Source: Parabacteroides sp. PH5-46 (GTDB lineage: Bacteria > Bacteroidota > Bacteroidia > Bacteroidales > Tannerellaceae). Taken from it: a stretch of 64,000 nucleotides of DNA. Within the stretch, counting starts at the first letter, position 1. Each line of letters starts with the position of its first letter. The DNA lies in assembly GCF_029892785.1 (NCBI RefSeq), contig NZ_JARXXA010000002.1, positions 124,001 through 188,000 on the forward strand. The letters are read 5' to 3'. The notes beneath the pieces were generated by a model. It did not search any database. It saw nothing but the letters and a program-made list of their open reading frames with translations, and was not told the origin of the DNA. Position numbers and translations under genes: made by a program. Below are positions 47,205-56,776 of this stretch, in pieces.

Positions 47205-48704
47205 ATGGCAAAAGAAATGAAGCGGCTGGCAAAGGATACCGCCGTATATGGGTTGAGCAGTATTATCGGACGGTTTCTGAACTGGCTGCTGGTTCCCATG
47301 TACACGCGCGTCCTCTCCGGTCCCGGTGAATTCGGCATTTATACCAATTTGTATGCTTGGGTTGCCCTCTTGCTGGTTCTTCTCACGTATGGGATGGAAA
47401 CGGGCTTTTTCCGCTTCATCAATAAGAAAGAAGAAACAGAGCCCCTGCGGGTGTATGGTACAACACTTTTCAGTCTGGGGACTACTTCTTTGCTGTTTAT
47501 CCTGCTATCATTCCTGTTGCTTACTCCCTCCAGCCGCTTGTTGGGCTATGAAGACCATCCGGAGTATCTGGCTATGATGCTGGGTATTGTGGCGGTAGAT
47601 GCCTTTTGCTCGATACCCTTTGCATACCTTCGTTATCAGGGGCGGGCCTATCGTTTTGCGGGTATAAAACTGCTGAGTATTTTCCTCAATATCATATTGA
47701 ATATCTTTTTCCTGATCGTATGCCCCTGGCTGTATAAGCAAGCGCCCCAGGTGATAGACTGGTTCTATGTTCCCAACTATGGCGTGGGCTATGTGTTTGT
47801 TGCCAATGTGGCTACTACATTGGTTACGTTCCTGATACTGCTTCCCGATATGCTTCCGGGTTTCCGGCATAAGCCTGATTTCCCTTTGTTGAAGCAGATT
47901 CTGTACTATTCATTCCCCATCCTTATTCTGGGTATTGCAGGGGTATTTAACCAAACAGCCGACAAGATTATTTTCCCCTTCTTGTTTGAAGACAAAGAAT
48001 ATGCCAATGAGCAGTTGGGCATCTATGGTGCCTGCTTTAAGATTGCTGTTGTTATGGTGATGTTTATACAGGCATTTCGCTATGCCTATGAGCCTTTTAT
48101 CTTTGCCCGGCACAAAAGCGGGGAGGATAATACCCGGGCATATTCCGAGGCGATGAAGTATTTCATCATCTTTGCTTTGCTTATCTTCCTGGGTGTTATG
48201 TTCTATATCGATATCCTGAAGTTGTTTGTGGCGCCGGATTACTACCCCGGGCTCAAGGTGGTTCCGATTGTTATGCTTGGAGAACTGTTCTTCGGCATCT
48301 ATTTCAACCTGTCGCTTTGGTATAAACTGAGCGATCAGACGCAATGGGGCGCCTACTTCTCTCTTGCCGGATGTGTGGCTACAGTTCTTATTATCATACT
48401 GTTTGCTCCTGTTTATGGTTTTATGGCTTGTGCATGGGCTTCGTTTGTTTGTAACTTGTGCATGATGCTATTATCTTACTTTGTGGGGCAAAAGAAATTC
48501 CCGATTCCCTATGATTTAAGGTCAGCTTTTATTTACTTTGCGCTGGCTACGGTTTTATTTATTGCCGGAATGTTACCCTCAATCGAGAACGAGATACTCA
48601 GATTGGCCTATCGTACAGCCTTGTTGTTATTGTTTATAGTATTCATGATACGACGAGATCTTCCGCTTAGAGAATTACCATATATCGGCCGCTTTTTCAA
48701 CTGA
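47205..48704 (+). CDS. Polysaccharide flippase family protein
   Basis: A 499-residue membrane protein with about 14 hydrophobic segments, Wzx/MOP superfamily. The N-terminus KDTAVYGLSSIIGRFLNWLLVPMYTRVLS (in parts) is typical. It would flip an undecaprenyl-linked glycan across the inner membrane. It is 3 nt after ruvB, a link often seen in Bacteroidales, so probably co-transcribed. Confidence 0.88.
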   Translation: MAKEMKRLAKDTAVYGLSSIIGRFLNWLLVPMYTRVLSGPGEFGIYTNLYAWVALLLVLLTYGMETGFFRFINKKEETEPLRVYGTTLFSLGTTSLLFILLSFLLLTPSSRLLGYEDHPEYLAMMLGIVAVDAFCSIPFAYLRYQGRAYRFAGIKLLSIFLNIILNIFFLIVCPWLYKQAPQVIDWFYVPNYGVGYVFVANVATTLVTFLILLPDMLPGFRHKPDFPLLKQILYYSFPILILGIAGVFNQTADKIIFPFLFEDKEYANEQLGIYGACFKIAVVMVMFIQAFRYAYEPFIFARHKSGEDNTRAYSEAMKYFIIFALLIFLGVMFYIDILKLFVAPDYYPGLKVVPIVMLGELFFGIYFNLSLWYKLSDQTQWGAYFSLAGCVATVLIIILFAPVYGFMACAWASFVCNLCMMLLSYFVGQKKFPIPYDLRSAFIYFALATVLFIAGMLPSIENEILRLAYRTALLLLFIVFMIRRDLPLRELPYIGRFFN

Positions 48705-48735
48705 AACAGATTATTTTAAATAGATAAACACGAAT

Positions 48736-50877
48736 ATGAACTTAATGAAAAAAGTATGTGTGGGAGCTATGTTGTTAATGGCTACTGCACCATTATATGC
48801 CGATGAAGGCATGTGGGTACTGAAGGAACTGAACAAGCAGAACCTGGAGAGAATGAAAGAACTGGGATTTACCCCTTCTTATGAACAGTTATACAGTGAA
48901 ACAGATCCGAGTGTAAGCAATGCCGTTGTTATTTTTGGCGGAGGCTGTACCGGTATTACCGTTTCGGCAGAAGGACTGATCTTTACCAACCATCATTGCG
49001 GCTATGGCGCTATCCAGCAACTAAGTAGTGTAGAACATGATTATCTGAAAGATGGTTTTGTTTCGCAAACAAAGGAAGAAGAACTACCTGTTCCGGGACT
49101 GAATGTTCGTTACCTCCGCGAAACAGTGGATGTGAGTGATCGTATCAATACAGCGATTGCCTCGTATGAATCGGAATACGAACGTTTGATGGCTGCCGAT
49201 TCCATCGGTCGCGCTATTTGCGATTCTATCGGTGAAAGCGAGTTTTTATCGGCAGATGTAGTGCCCTTTTATGCAAACAATAAATACTTTCTGGTAGTAT
49301 ACGATGTATTCAGAGATGTACGTATGGTATTTGCACCGCCCAGCTCAGTTGGTAAATTCGGTGGCGACACGGATAACTGGATGTGGCCTCGCCATACCGG
49401 AGACTTCTCCGTATTCCGCGTATATGCCGATGCCGACAATAAAGCAACAGAATACAATGCCAATAATAAACCCTATAGCCCTAAATATGTAGCCGAGGTT
49501 TCTATCCAGGGTTATCAGGATAACGATTATGCTATGACAATCGGCTTCCCGGGAAGCACCAGCCGCTATATGAGCTCCTGGGGTGTTCAGCAACGGATAG
49601 AAGACAGCAATAAACCCCGTATCGAAGTACGCGGTGTTAAGCAGAATATCTGGAGAGAAGCCATGAGTGCCAGTGATGCCGTACGCATCAAATATGCCTC
49701 TAAATATGCAGGAAGTTCCAACTACTGGAAAAACTCCATCGGAATGAACCGTGGGCTGGCCAACCTGGGTGTTGTAAACCGCAAACAAGGAGAGGAAAAA
49801 GCCTTTGCCAACTGGGTAAACCAGGATGCCAAACGCAAAGAAAAGTATGGCAATGTATTAAGCTTGCTTGAAAAAGGATATACTTCTACCAACGAATATC
49901 GGAATATTTCTACCTATTTGCAGGAAACATTTCTGAGCGGAGCTGAAATCATCCGCCTGGCTCGTATGGTACAGAGTGTAGATGTAAAAGGCTCTACTGA
50001 AGACGAAGTGAATATCTTCCTTGAAGATCGTATCAAAGCCTTCTACAAAGACTACGAACCAACGCTCGATGAAAAGGTATTGACAGCCATGATGCAAGTG
50101 GCAAAAGAACGTGTGCCTGCAGAATTTCTTCCCGACATATATAAAACGGTAGACAAGAAATATAAAGGCAATTACGCGAAGTATGCCGCCGACCTGTTCA
50201 AGAAAACGAAGCTTTTATCGTATGATAATGTAGCCAAGTTGCTCAAAAATCCTAAAGAATATGAAAAGCTGAAAAAAGATCCGGCTGCCGAACTGAGCCT
50301 GTCTGTAATGTTGTCAATCTATGATTTACAACAACTTATGAATGAATCTCGCTACGGTATCATGAAGGGTGAACGTCTTTATTTCGCAGGCTTGCAGGAA
50401 ATGCAGCCGGAAAAGGCTTTCTATTCAGATGCCAACTTCACGATGCGTATGAGTTACGGTTCTATCGGCGGATATCGCCCCTATGATGCAGCCTGGTATG
50501 ACTATTATTCAACAGAAAAAGGCGTTTTGGAAAAAGAAAACCCCGATGACGATGAATTCTGGGTACAAAAAGAAATACTGGATTTGATCCGCAGCAAAAA
50601 CTTTGGAACCTATGGCAACCCGGATGGAACCATCAACGTAAACTTCCTTTCCAACAATGACATTACCGGTGGAAACTCCGGAAGTCCGGTCTTCGACAAG
50701 AATGCCCGCGTAATCGGCCTTGCTTTCGACGGCAACTGGGAAGCCATGAGTGGTGACATCGCTTTCGAACCCGATCTGCAACGCTGCATCGGAGTAGACG
50801 TGCGCTACATGCTCTTCATGATCGACAAATGGGGCAAATGCCCTCGCCTGATCAACGAGCTTAAGCTTGTGAAGTAA
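48736..50877 (+). CDS. S46 dipeptidyl-peptidase, DPP7-like
   Basis: A 713-residue periplasmic serine peptidase with a signal peptide (KKVCVGAMLLMATAPLYA). It releases N-terminal dipeptides. Catalytic triad: H87 in TNHHCGYG, D223 in HTGDFSVFR and S648 in GGNSGSP. Gly at 666, 18 residues after the Ser, is where acidic-specific DPP11 has Arg, so a DPP7-type preference for hydrophobic residues is favoured; this position rests on remembered family data. Important for peptide use in asaccharolytic relatives. Confidence 0.93.
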   Translation: MNLMKKVCVGAMLLMATAPLYADEGMWVLKELNKQNLERMKELGFTPSYEQLYSETDPSVSNAVVIFGGGCTGITVSAEGLIFTNHHCGYGAIQQLSSVEHDYLKDGFVSQTKEEELPVPGLNVRYLRETVDVSDRINTAIASYESEYERLMAADSIGRAICDSIGESEFLSADVVPFYANNKYFLVVYDVFRDVRMVFAPPSSVGKFGGDTDNWMWPRHTGDFSVFRVYADADNKATEYNANNKPYSPKYVAEVSIQGYQDNDYAMTIGFPGSTSRYMSSWGVQQRIEDSNKPRIEVRGVKQNIWREAMSASDAVRIKYASKYAGSSNYWKNSIGMNRGLANLGVVNRKQGEEKAFANWVNQDAKRKEKYGNVLSLLEKGYTSTNEYRNISTYLQETFLSGAEIIRLARMVQSVDVKGSTEDEVNIFLEDRIKAFYKDYEPTLDEKVLTAMMQVAKERVPAEFLPDIYKTVDKKYKGNYAKYAADLFKKTKLLSYDNVAKLLKNPKEYEKLKKDPAAELSLSVMLSIYDLQQLMNESRYGIMKGERLYFAGLQEMQPEKAFYSDANFTMRMSYGSIGGYRPYDAAWYDYYSTEKGVLEKENPDDDEFWVQKEILDLIRSKNFGTYGNPDGTINVNFLSNNDITGGNSGSPVFDKNARVIGLAFDGNWEAMSGDIAFEPDLQRCIGVDVRYMLFMIDKWGKCPRLINELKLVK

Positions 50878-50901
50878 GATACTCTTTACATAGAATAAAA
50901 T

Positions 50902-50953
50902 AGAAGGCGCAGAGCAGAGTTTAAACTCTTGCTTCTGCGTCTTCTGTTTTTTT
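50902..50953 (+). terminator. Terminator of the S46 peptidase gene
   Basis: A long hairpin from 50902 to 50945 (AGAAGGCGCAGA with TCTGCGTCTTCT, two small bulges further in) around AGTTTAAACT, followed by a run of seven T. Confidence 0.85.
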
Positions 50954-51052
50954 GTTTTGATTATTTAACAATATTATTTTGATAAATGTTTGTTTTTAAG
51001 AAAAATATCCTGTTTTTTTGTGATATCAAAATAATATCAAAAATATAATATT

Positions 51053-51997
51053 ATGAAAGCTGTAGAGAAAGAATTTCATGGTGTGAAGTTATCAGGCTTT
51101 TTGGGCTTGCTTATTCTGTTTGTTGTTACGTGTTTTTTTATAGGCCTTTTGATGTTGGGTGAAGACTGGAGTATTATGACAGCTCTGACCTTGGGATTGG
51201 TTTTGATTACATTGTTAGCGCTTGGCTTTATGATTGTGGAGCCGAATGATGCCCGGGTGATGGTGTTTTTCGGGAAGTATAAAGGTACTATTACTAGCAA
51301 TGGCTTCTTCTGGGTGAATCCTTTTTATGTGAAAAAGAAAATAACCTTACGTGCCAGGAACCTGGATGTGCCACCTATCAAAGTGAATGATAAAGTAGGT
51401 AACCCTGTGATGATTGGTGCTGTTATGGTGTGGAAAGTAAAAGATACCTATAAAGCAATGTTTGATATAGACTCTTCTTCGATAGAGAAAACAAATACCC
51501 ATACAGGTATTACCTTTGCTCAATTATCTAAGCTGATGCAGAGCTACGAAAACTTTGTCAAGATACAGAGCGATGCCGCTTTGCGGAAGATTGCAGGAAT
51601 GTATGCGTATGACTCCAACGAGAGTATGGGAGATAAAGTAACGTTGCGTTCTGATGATGGGGAAGTAGCCCAGAAGCTGGAAGAAGAGCTGAATAGCCGC
51701 TTAGCCATTGCCGGTATCGAGGTGATCGAAGCACGGATTAACTATCTGGCGTATGCTTCCGAGATTGCCGGAGTGATGCTTCGCAGACAGCAGGCTGATG
51801 CCATTATTGCCGCCCGCGAGAAAATAGTAGAAGGAGCTGTTAGTATGGTGCAGTTAGCATTAGACAAGCTGGATAGAGAGCAGGTAGTAGAGTTGGATGA
51901 AGAGAAAAAGGCGGCTATGGTCAGCAATTTGCTGGTGGTTCTCTGTGCGGATGAAGCGGCTCAGCCAGTCCTCAATACAGGAACTTTACATCATTAA
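51053..51997 (+). CDS. SPFH/band 7 domain protein
   Basis: A 314-residue protein with two N-terminal hydrophobic segments (LGLLILFVVTCFFIGLLMLG and MTALTLGLVLITLLALGFMI, each 20 residues) followed by a prohibitin-homology domain (VEPNDARVMVFFGKYKG, LDVPPIKVNDKVGNPV, IEARINYLAYASEIAGVML). SPFH proteins form membrane microdomains. An Arc-like gene follows 7 nt later, a pairing that suggests joint control. Confidence 0.88.
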   Translation: MKAVEKEFHGVKLSGFLGLLILFVVTCFFIGLLMLGEDWSIMTALTLGLVLITLLALGFMIVEPNDARVMVFFGKYKGTITSNGFFWVNPFYVKKKITLRARNLDVPPIKVNDKVGNPVMIGAVMVWKVKDTYKAMFDIDSSSIEKTNTHTGITFAQLSKLMQSYENFVKIQSDAALRKIAGMYAYDSNESMGDKVTLRSDDGEVAQKLEEELNSRLAIAGIEVIEARINYLAYASEIAGVMLRRQQADAIIAAREKIVEGAVSMVQLALDKLDREQVVELDEEKKAAMVSNLLVVLCADEAAQPVLNTGTLHH

Positions 51998-52004
51998 TCT
52001 TTCT

Positions 52005-52211
52005 ATGGCCAAAAAGGAAAATACAAATAAGAGTTTTATTTTACGCATCGATGCTGAGATGATGGAAGCTATCGAAGCCTGGGCTGCGGATGAGTTTCGC
52101 AGTACCAACGGACAGATTCAATATATTCTAGATCAAGCCTTGCGTAAAGCAGGCAGAGGTAAGAAGAAACGAAAGACCAACCCCGAAAAAGGCGAAGAGG
52201 GCGCGGAATGA
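52005..52211 (+). CDS. Ribbon-helix-helix (Arc-like) protein
   Basis: A 68-residue basic protein. RIDAEMMEAIEAWAADEFRSTNGQIQYILDQALRK (in parts) fits an Arc/MetJ ribbon-helix-helix fold, followed by a lysine-rich tail. The start at 52005 (MAKKENTNKS) is chosen over upstream codons that overlap the SPFH gene. It probably autoregulates the pair. Confidence 0.85.
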   Translation: MAKKENTNKSFILRIDAEMMEAIEAWAADEFRSTNGQIQYILDQALRKAGRGKKKRKTNPEKGEEGAE

Positions 52212-52248
52212 TCCATCTGTCATTTCGTTAATGTTTTGTAAATATGAG

Positions 52249-52267
52249 TACCTTGCGATACAAGGTA
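52249..52267. promoter_or_regulatory. Palindromic operator candidate before the efflux operon
   Basis: TACCTTG (52249-52255) and CAAGGTA (52261-52267) are perfect inverted repeats around CGATA, 13 bp upstream of the -7 box. A dimeric repressor bound here would cover the -33 region. Confidence 0.6.
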
Positions 52268-52280
52268 TTGGTGTGCTGGA

Positions 52281-52288
52281 TATATTTG
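52281..52288 (+). promoter_or_regulatory. -7 promoter box of the efflux operon
   Basis: TATATTTG, a full consensus match, giving a leader of about 75 nt before the ATG at 52370. The -33 site lacks TTTG and lies inside the palindrome, consistent with a regulated promoter. Confidence 0.6.
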
Positions 52289-52369
52289 CGGAGTGTAAAA
52301 ATGTTTCCCTAGCTTGTAACAAAAAAGATAATTTGTACGTCTAATAAATAGAAAAGTAACTACAATAGT

Positions 52370-53056
52370 ATGATTATTCAGTTGGATGGAATAAACAAAA
52401 CGTACTTCAACGGAGCCCCATTGCACGTTTTGAAAGGTATAGACCTAGGTATTGAGAAAGGAGAAATGGTTGCTATTATGGGAGCTTCCGGGTCCGGAAA
52501 ATCAACCCTTTTGAATATCCTGGGCATCTTGGATACCTATGACACGGGTACTTATACCCTAAATGGGCAGTTGATCCGGGATTTGAGTGAGAGTAGAGCT
52601 GCTGAGTTGAGAAACAAGATGATCGGATTTATCTTTCAATCGTTCAATCTGATTTCCTTTAAGAATGCCATGGAAAATGTGGCACTTCCCCTTTATTATC
52701 AAGGAATCAAGCGGAAAAAGCGAAATGCCATAGCTATGGAATACCTGGATATGGTAGGGTTGGCTGATTGGGCAGAACATATGCCGAATGAATTATCCGG
52801 TGGACAGAAGCAGCGTGTGGCCATTGCCCGGGCGTTGATAGCCAAGCCGCAAGTGATATTGGCCGATGAACCGACAGGTGCTCTTGATAGTGTAACTACA
52901 GTAGAAGTGATGGAGCTTTTGCGTTCCGTTAACAAGGAAGGCATGACCATGATTATCGTAACCCATGAACAGTCTGTTGCCGATGTGACAGACCGTATTA
53001 TCCGTTTGAAAGACGGCCTTATCGAACAAATCGAAATCGTTCCGCATTATGCTTGA
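52370..53056 (+). CDS. MacB/LolD-type efflux ABC ATPase
   Basis: A 228-residue ATPase of the MacB/LolD family. Walker [11 protein letters not shown]-loop FIFQSFN, signature LSGGQKQR and Walker [13 protein letters not shown] are intact. It energises the two permeases that follow; the first overlaps its end by 8 nt. Confidence 0.94.
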   Translation: MIIQLDGINKTYFNGAPLHVLKGIDLGIEKGEMVAIMGASGSGKSTLLNILGILDTYDTGTYTLNGQLIRDLSESRAAELRNKMIGFIFQSFNLISFKNAMENVALPLYYQGIKRKKRNAIAMEYLDMVGLADWAEHMPNELSGGQKQRVAIARALIAKPQVILADEPTGALDSVTTVEVMELLRSVNKEGMTMIIVTHEQSVADVTDRIIRLKDGLIEQIEIVPHYA

Positions 53057-54326
53057 CTTTGACAGTCTACGTGAAATATGGAGCACCATGAAGAAGAACA
53101 AGCTCCGTACCTTTCTCACCGGTTTTTCCGTGGCATGGGGGATCTTTATGCTGATTGTCCTGTTGGGAGCGGGTAATGGTCTGGCAAATGGAATTGCTCA
53201 TAACTTCCGCGACATGGCTGAGAATACGGTCTATTGTTGGTCGCAATATACAACACTCCCTTACAAAGGATATCAGCCGAATCGTAGCCTCAACTTCACG
53301 GAAGATGATGTTTTTGCGATTAAAAGGCAGTTTCCGGAAGTAAACCTCATTTCTCCGGTCCGGCAACGAAACGACACAATTACCTTCGATCAGGAATATC
53401 TGACAGGTACTATACTGTCTGTGCATCCGGACTTTAACTCAATTATGTATATCCCTGTCTTGTCCGGTAAAGGGCGATTCCTGAACAAAATAGACTTACA
53501 GCAACGTCGGAAGGTAATCGTATTGAGCCCACGTATGGTGGAAGTGCTTTTCCGCGATTCTATCGAACCTTTAGGTCAGCATGTGAAACTTGGAAACCTG
53601 ATGTTTCAGGTGATAGGGGTTTACCAGGACGACAATAAAAGCAACGATGCTCCGGCTTATATTCCGTTTTCTACCAGTCAGCTGTTGTACGAAAACGGAC
53701 GTAAGGTGTATAGCCTCCGTTTTACTCTTAAAGGTATACATACAGAGCCGGCGGAAGAAGATTTTACCAACAGGTTTCGCAAATATATGGCCCGGCGACT
53801 CCAGTTCGACCCTGAAGACAAGAATGCTATCGGGATGTACAGTACGGGGCAGGAGTTCCGTATGTGGCAGGGGATGACAAACGGTATTGCCTTGTTTATC
53901 TGGATAGTCGGCATCGGAACGCTTATGGCCGGAATTGTAGGTGTGAGTAATATCATGCTGATTACAGTCAGGGAGCGGACAAGAGAGTTTGGTATTCGTA
54001 AGGCGATTGGCGCTAAACCCGCTTCCATCCTAAAGTTAATCATCGTTGAGTCCGTTTTGGTTACCGCTGTTTTCGGATATATAGGTATGATTACGGGAAT
54101 CGGATTAACCGAGTTGATCAATTACGTAATGGAAATGGCGAATGCCGGAGCACCGAGTGGAGGAAATCCGGGAGAGAATACAACAGTATTCCGCAACCCG
54201 ACGGTAAGTCTGGGAATCTCGATGGCTGCAACCGGCGTATTAATCGTTGCCGGTGTACTGGCAGGTTACTTCCCGGCCCGGAAAGCAGTGAAGATTACAG
54301 CAGTTGAGGCCATGAGGGCAGAATAA
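53049..54326 (+). CDS. MacB-type ABC permease 1
   Basis: A 425-residue permease with an N-terminal membrane helix, a periplasmic MacB_PCD domain and a C-terminal FtsX domain ([31 protein letters not shown], in parts). Four membrane segments are expected. It pairs with a second permease to form a heterodimer. Confidence 0.92.
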   Translation: MLDFDSLREIWSTMKKNKLRTFLTGFSVAWGIFMLIVLLGAGNGLANGIAHNFRDMAENTVYCWSQYTTLPYKGYQPNRSLNFTEDDVFAIKRQFPEVNLISPVRQRNDTITFDQEYLTGTILSVHPDFNSIMYIPVLSGKGRFLNKIDLQQRRKVIVLSPRMVEVLFRDSIEPLGQHVKLGNLMFQVIGVYQDDNKSNDAPAYIPFSTSQLLYENGRKVYSLRFTLKGIHTEPAEEDFTNRFRKYMARRLQFDPEDKNAIGMYSTGQEFRMWQGMTNGIALFIWIVGIGTLMAGIVGVSNIMLITVRERTREFGIRKAIGAKPASILKLIIVESVLVTAVFGYIGMITGIGLTELINYVMEMANAGAPSGGNPGENTTVFRNPTVSLGISMAATGVLIVAGVLAGYFPARKAVKITAVEAMRAE

Positions 54327-54353
54327 CAGAATAACTCAATAACAAACTGATAA

Positions 54354-55616
54354 ATGTTTGATATAGATAGATGGATAGAAATATGGGTAACCATCACCCG
54401 TAATAAAACACGTAGTTTGCTTACCTGTTTCGGTGTATTCTGGGGCATCCTGATGCTGGTTATCCTGCTGGGGTCTGGAACCGGGATGAAGAACGGAATT
54501 ATGGGTAATTTCAAGGGCTTTGCGACTAATTCGTTGTTTTTCTATACCGACCGGACGAGTGAAGCGTATAAAGGCTTCAACAAAGGGCGTTGGTGGAATA
54601 TGCGCAACCGGGATATAGAGTCAATAGTAGATCAAGTTGAGGGTGTAGAAGATATCTCTCCGATTATTTGGGGAAACCGTTCCGATAAGAATGTAGTATT
54701 CGGACAGCTGACCGGAACATATAATGTAAAAGGAGTTTTACCTGATTATTTTAATATTGAAACACAAGAACTTTTCTACGGGCGCTTATTGAATGACGTT
54801 GATATCCGGGATAAACGAAAAGTTTGCCTGATAGGCTCAAAGGTAAATGAAGTACTTTTTCGTAATCAGAATTCTTGTGGCAACTATGTGCGTGTCAATG
54901 GCTTGTACTATCAGGTGGTAGGGGTAGTCAAAGCGCGTTCATCCAATATTAATATAGGGGGACGCTCGGAGGAGTCGGTTTTCCTTCCTTTCTCGACGAT
55001 GCAACAAACCCTGAATCAGGGCGATATCCTGCACTTTCTTTGTGTTAGTGTAAAACGTGGTGTCCCTGTGCAAGTCGTTATAGATGGAATCACTTCGATA
55101 TTGAAAGCCCAGAATGAAATTGCGCCTACCGACCCGCAGGCTGTAGGAACAGTGAACCTGGCAGCCCAGTTTGCCACTTTTGAAATGCTGTTTACCGGTA
55201 TCGATATTCTGGTGTGGCTGGTAGGAATGGGTACTTTATTAGCCGGGATTATCGGGGTGAGTAACATTATGATGGTGACGGTTAAGGAGCGGACGAAAGA
55301 AATCGGAGTGAGGCGTGCTTTAGGTGCGAAACCTTTCAATATTATCTCTCAGGTAATGAGCGAAAGCCTTGTGTTGACATCACTTGCCGGTTTGCTGGGA
55401 CTTAGCCTGGGGGTGTTTCTGCTTGATGTCGTCAACAAGGTGCTGTCTGCCCAACCTCCGAGCGGAGATGGTACTTTCTTTGAGAATCCGGAGGTAAGTA
55501 TTCAGACTGCAGTAGCTGCTACAATCGTGCTGCTGTTTAGTGGGTTGCTGGCCGGCTTGATCCCTGCCTGGCGGGCGATGCAGATTAAAGCGATTGATGC
55601 AATACGTGAAGAATAA
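54354..55616 (+). CDS. MacB-type ABC permease 2
   Basis: A 420-residue paralogue of the upstream permease, with the same layout and VGVSNIMMVTVKERTKEIGVRRALGAKPFNI (in parts) in the FtsX part. Encoded 27 nt after permease 1. Two non-identical permeases with one ATPase are typical of Bacteroidetes MacB systems. Confidence 0.92.
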   Translation: MFDIDRWIEIWVTITRNKTRSLLTCFGVFWGILMLVILLGSGTGMKNGIMGNFKGFATNSLFFYTDRTSEAYKGFNKGRWWNMRNRDIESIVDQVEGVEDISPIIWGNRSDKNVVFGQLTGTYNVKGVLPDYFNIETQELFYGRLLNDVDIRDKRKVCLIGSKVNEVLFRNQNSCGNYVRVNGLYYQVVGVVKARSSNINIGGRSEESVFLPFSTMQQTLNQGDILHFLCVSVKRGVPVQVVIDGITSILKAQNEIAPTDPQAVGTVNLAAQFATFEMLFTGIDILVWLVGMGTLLAGIIGVSNIMMVTVKERTKEIGVRRALGAKPFNIISQVMSESLVLTSLAGLLGLSLGVFLLDVVNKVLSAQPPSGDGTFFENPEVSIQTAVAATIVLLFSGLLAGLIPAWRAMQIKAIDAIREE

Positions 55617-55636
55617 TAACAAACAACAATAAAGTC

Positions 55637-56758
55637 ATGAAAAATCGTATTTGGAAAAAGATCCTGCGAATTATCCTATTAACACTTGTAGGTGTTGCTG
55701 TTCTCGGAACATTTTATTTCTTGTGGAAAAAGGCTCAGCCTGTGATAACTGTGTATGAAATCGTGACGCCTGAAACAGGAACGGTGGAGACGAAAACGGT
55801 TGCAACAGGTAATGTTGAACCCCGCTATGAAGTACTGATTAAACCTCAGATTTCCGGTATTATTTCCGAACTAATGAAAGAAGCCGGGCAGATGGTGAAA
55901 GAAGGTGAGATTATCGCTCGTATCAAGGTTATCCCAGAGATGGTACAGCTAAACAGCGCTGAGTCGCGGGTAAACGTAGCCGAGATATCCCTGAAACAGG
56001 TAGAAGAAACATTCAAGCGAGACGAAACCCTCTTCAATCAGGGAGTTATTGCCCGGGAAGATTTCGATATCTCACAAGCTAATTATTTGAAAGCGAAAGA
56101 AGAGAAAGCGAATGCCCAGAATGCTCTGGAAATCATTCGTGACGGTATCGCTAAGAACTCAAAAGTTACCAGTACAACACAGATCCGGAGTACCATTACA
56201 GGTATGATCCTGGATGTTCCGGTGAAAGTAGGTAACTCCGTGATCCAGTCGAACAACTTCAACGACGGAACAACGATTGCTTCCGTAGCGGATATGAATG
56301 ATATGATTTTCCGTGGAAATGTGGACGAAACAGAGATCGGACGTATCAACGAAGGCATGCCGATAAAACTGACGGTAGGAGCGATGGAAAGCCGCGTATT
56401 TGACGCTACCTTGGAATATGTATCTCCCAAGGGGGTTGAGAAGAACGGTGCCATACAGTTCGAGATCAAAGCTGCCGTATCCATCCCCGAAGACGCTTTC
56501 ATCCGTGCCGGATATAGTGCAAACGCTGAAATCGTATTAAAACGTGCCGAAGATGTATTGACGATCCCCGAAAGTACTGTTGAATTCAACGGCGATTCAG
56601 CCTTTGTTCAGATCGTGAAACAAGAGAAGCCGGAGCAGCTGTTTGAACGTCATTATGTGAAGACAGGTCTCTCTGATGGAATCAAGTTAGAGATAAAAGA
56701 AGGTCTTACCGCCAGTGATAAAATCCGTGGAGCGGCTATCGATCCTAAAAAGAAATAA
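55637..56758 (+). CDS. Periplasmic adaptor (HlyD/MacA family)
   Basis: A 373-residue protein with an N-terminal membrane anchor (ILLTLVGVAVLGTFYFLW), barrel-sandwich hybrid (VEPRYEVLIKPQISGIISEL), a coiled-coil hairpin and a beta-barrel. Links the inner-membrane ABC transporter to the outer-membrane channel encoded next. Confidence 0.93.
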   Translation: MKNRIWKKILRIILLTLVGVAVLGTFYFLWKKAQPVITVYEIVTPETGTVETKTVATGNVEPRYEVLIKPQISGIISELMKEAGQMVKEGEIIARIKVIPEMVQLNSAESRVNVAEISLKQVEETFKRDETLFNQGVIAREDFDISQANYLKAKEEKANAQNALEIIRDGIAKNSKVTSTTQIRSTITGMILDVPVKVGNSVIQSNNFNDGTTIASVADMNDMIFRGNVDETEIGRINEGMPIKLTVGAMESRVFDATLEYVSPKGVEKNGAIQFEIKAAVSIPEDAFIRAGYSANAEIVLKRAEDVLTIPESTVEFNGDSAFVQIVKQEKPEQLFERHYVKTGLSDGIKLEIKEGLTASDKIRGAAIDPKKK

Positions 56759-56776
56759 CTTCAAACAACGAATGGT

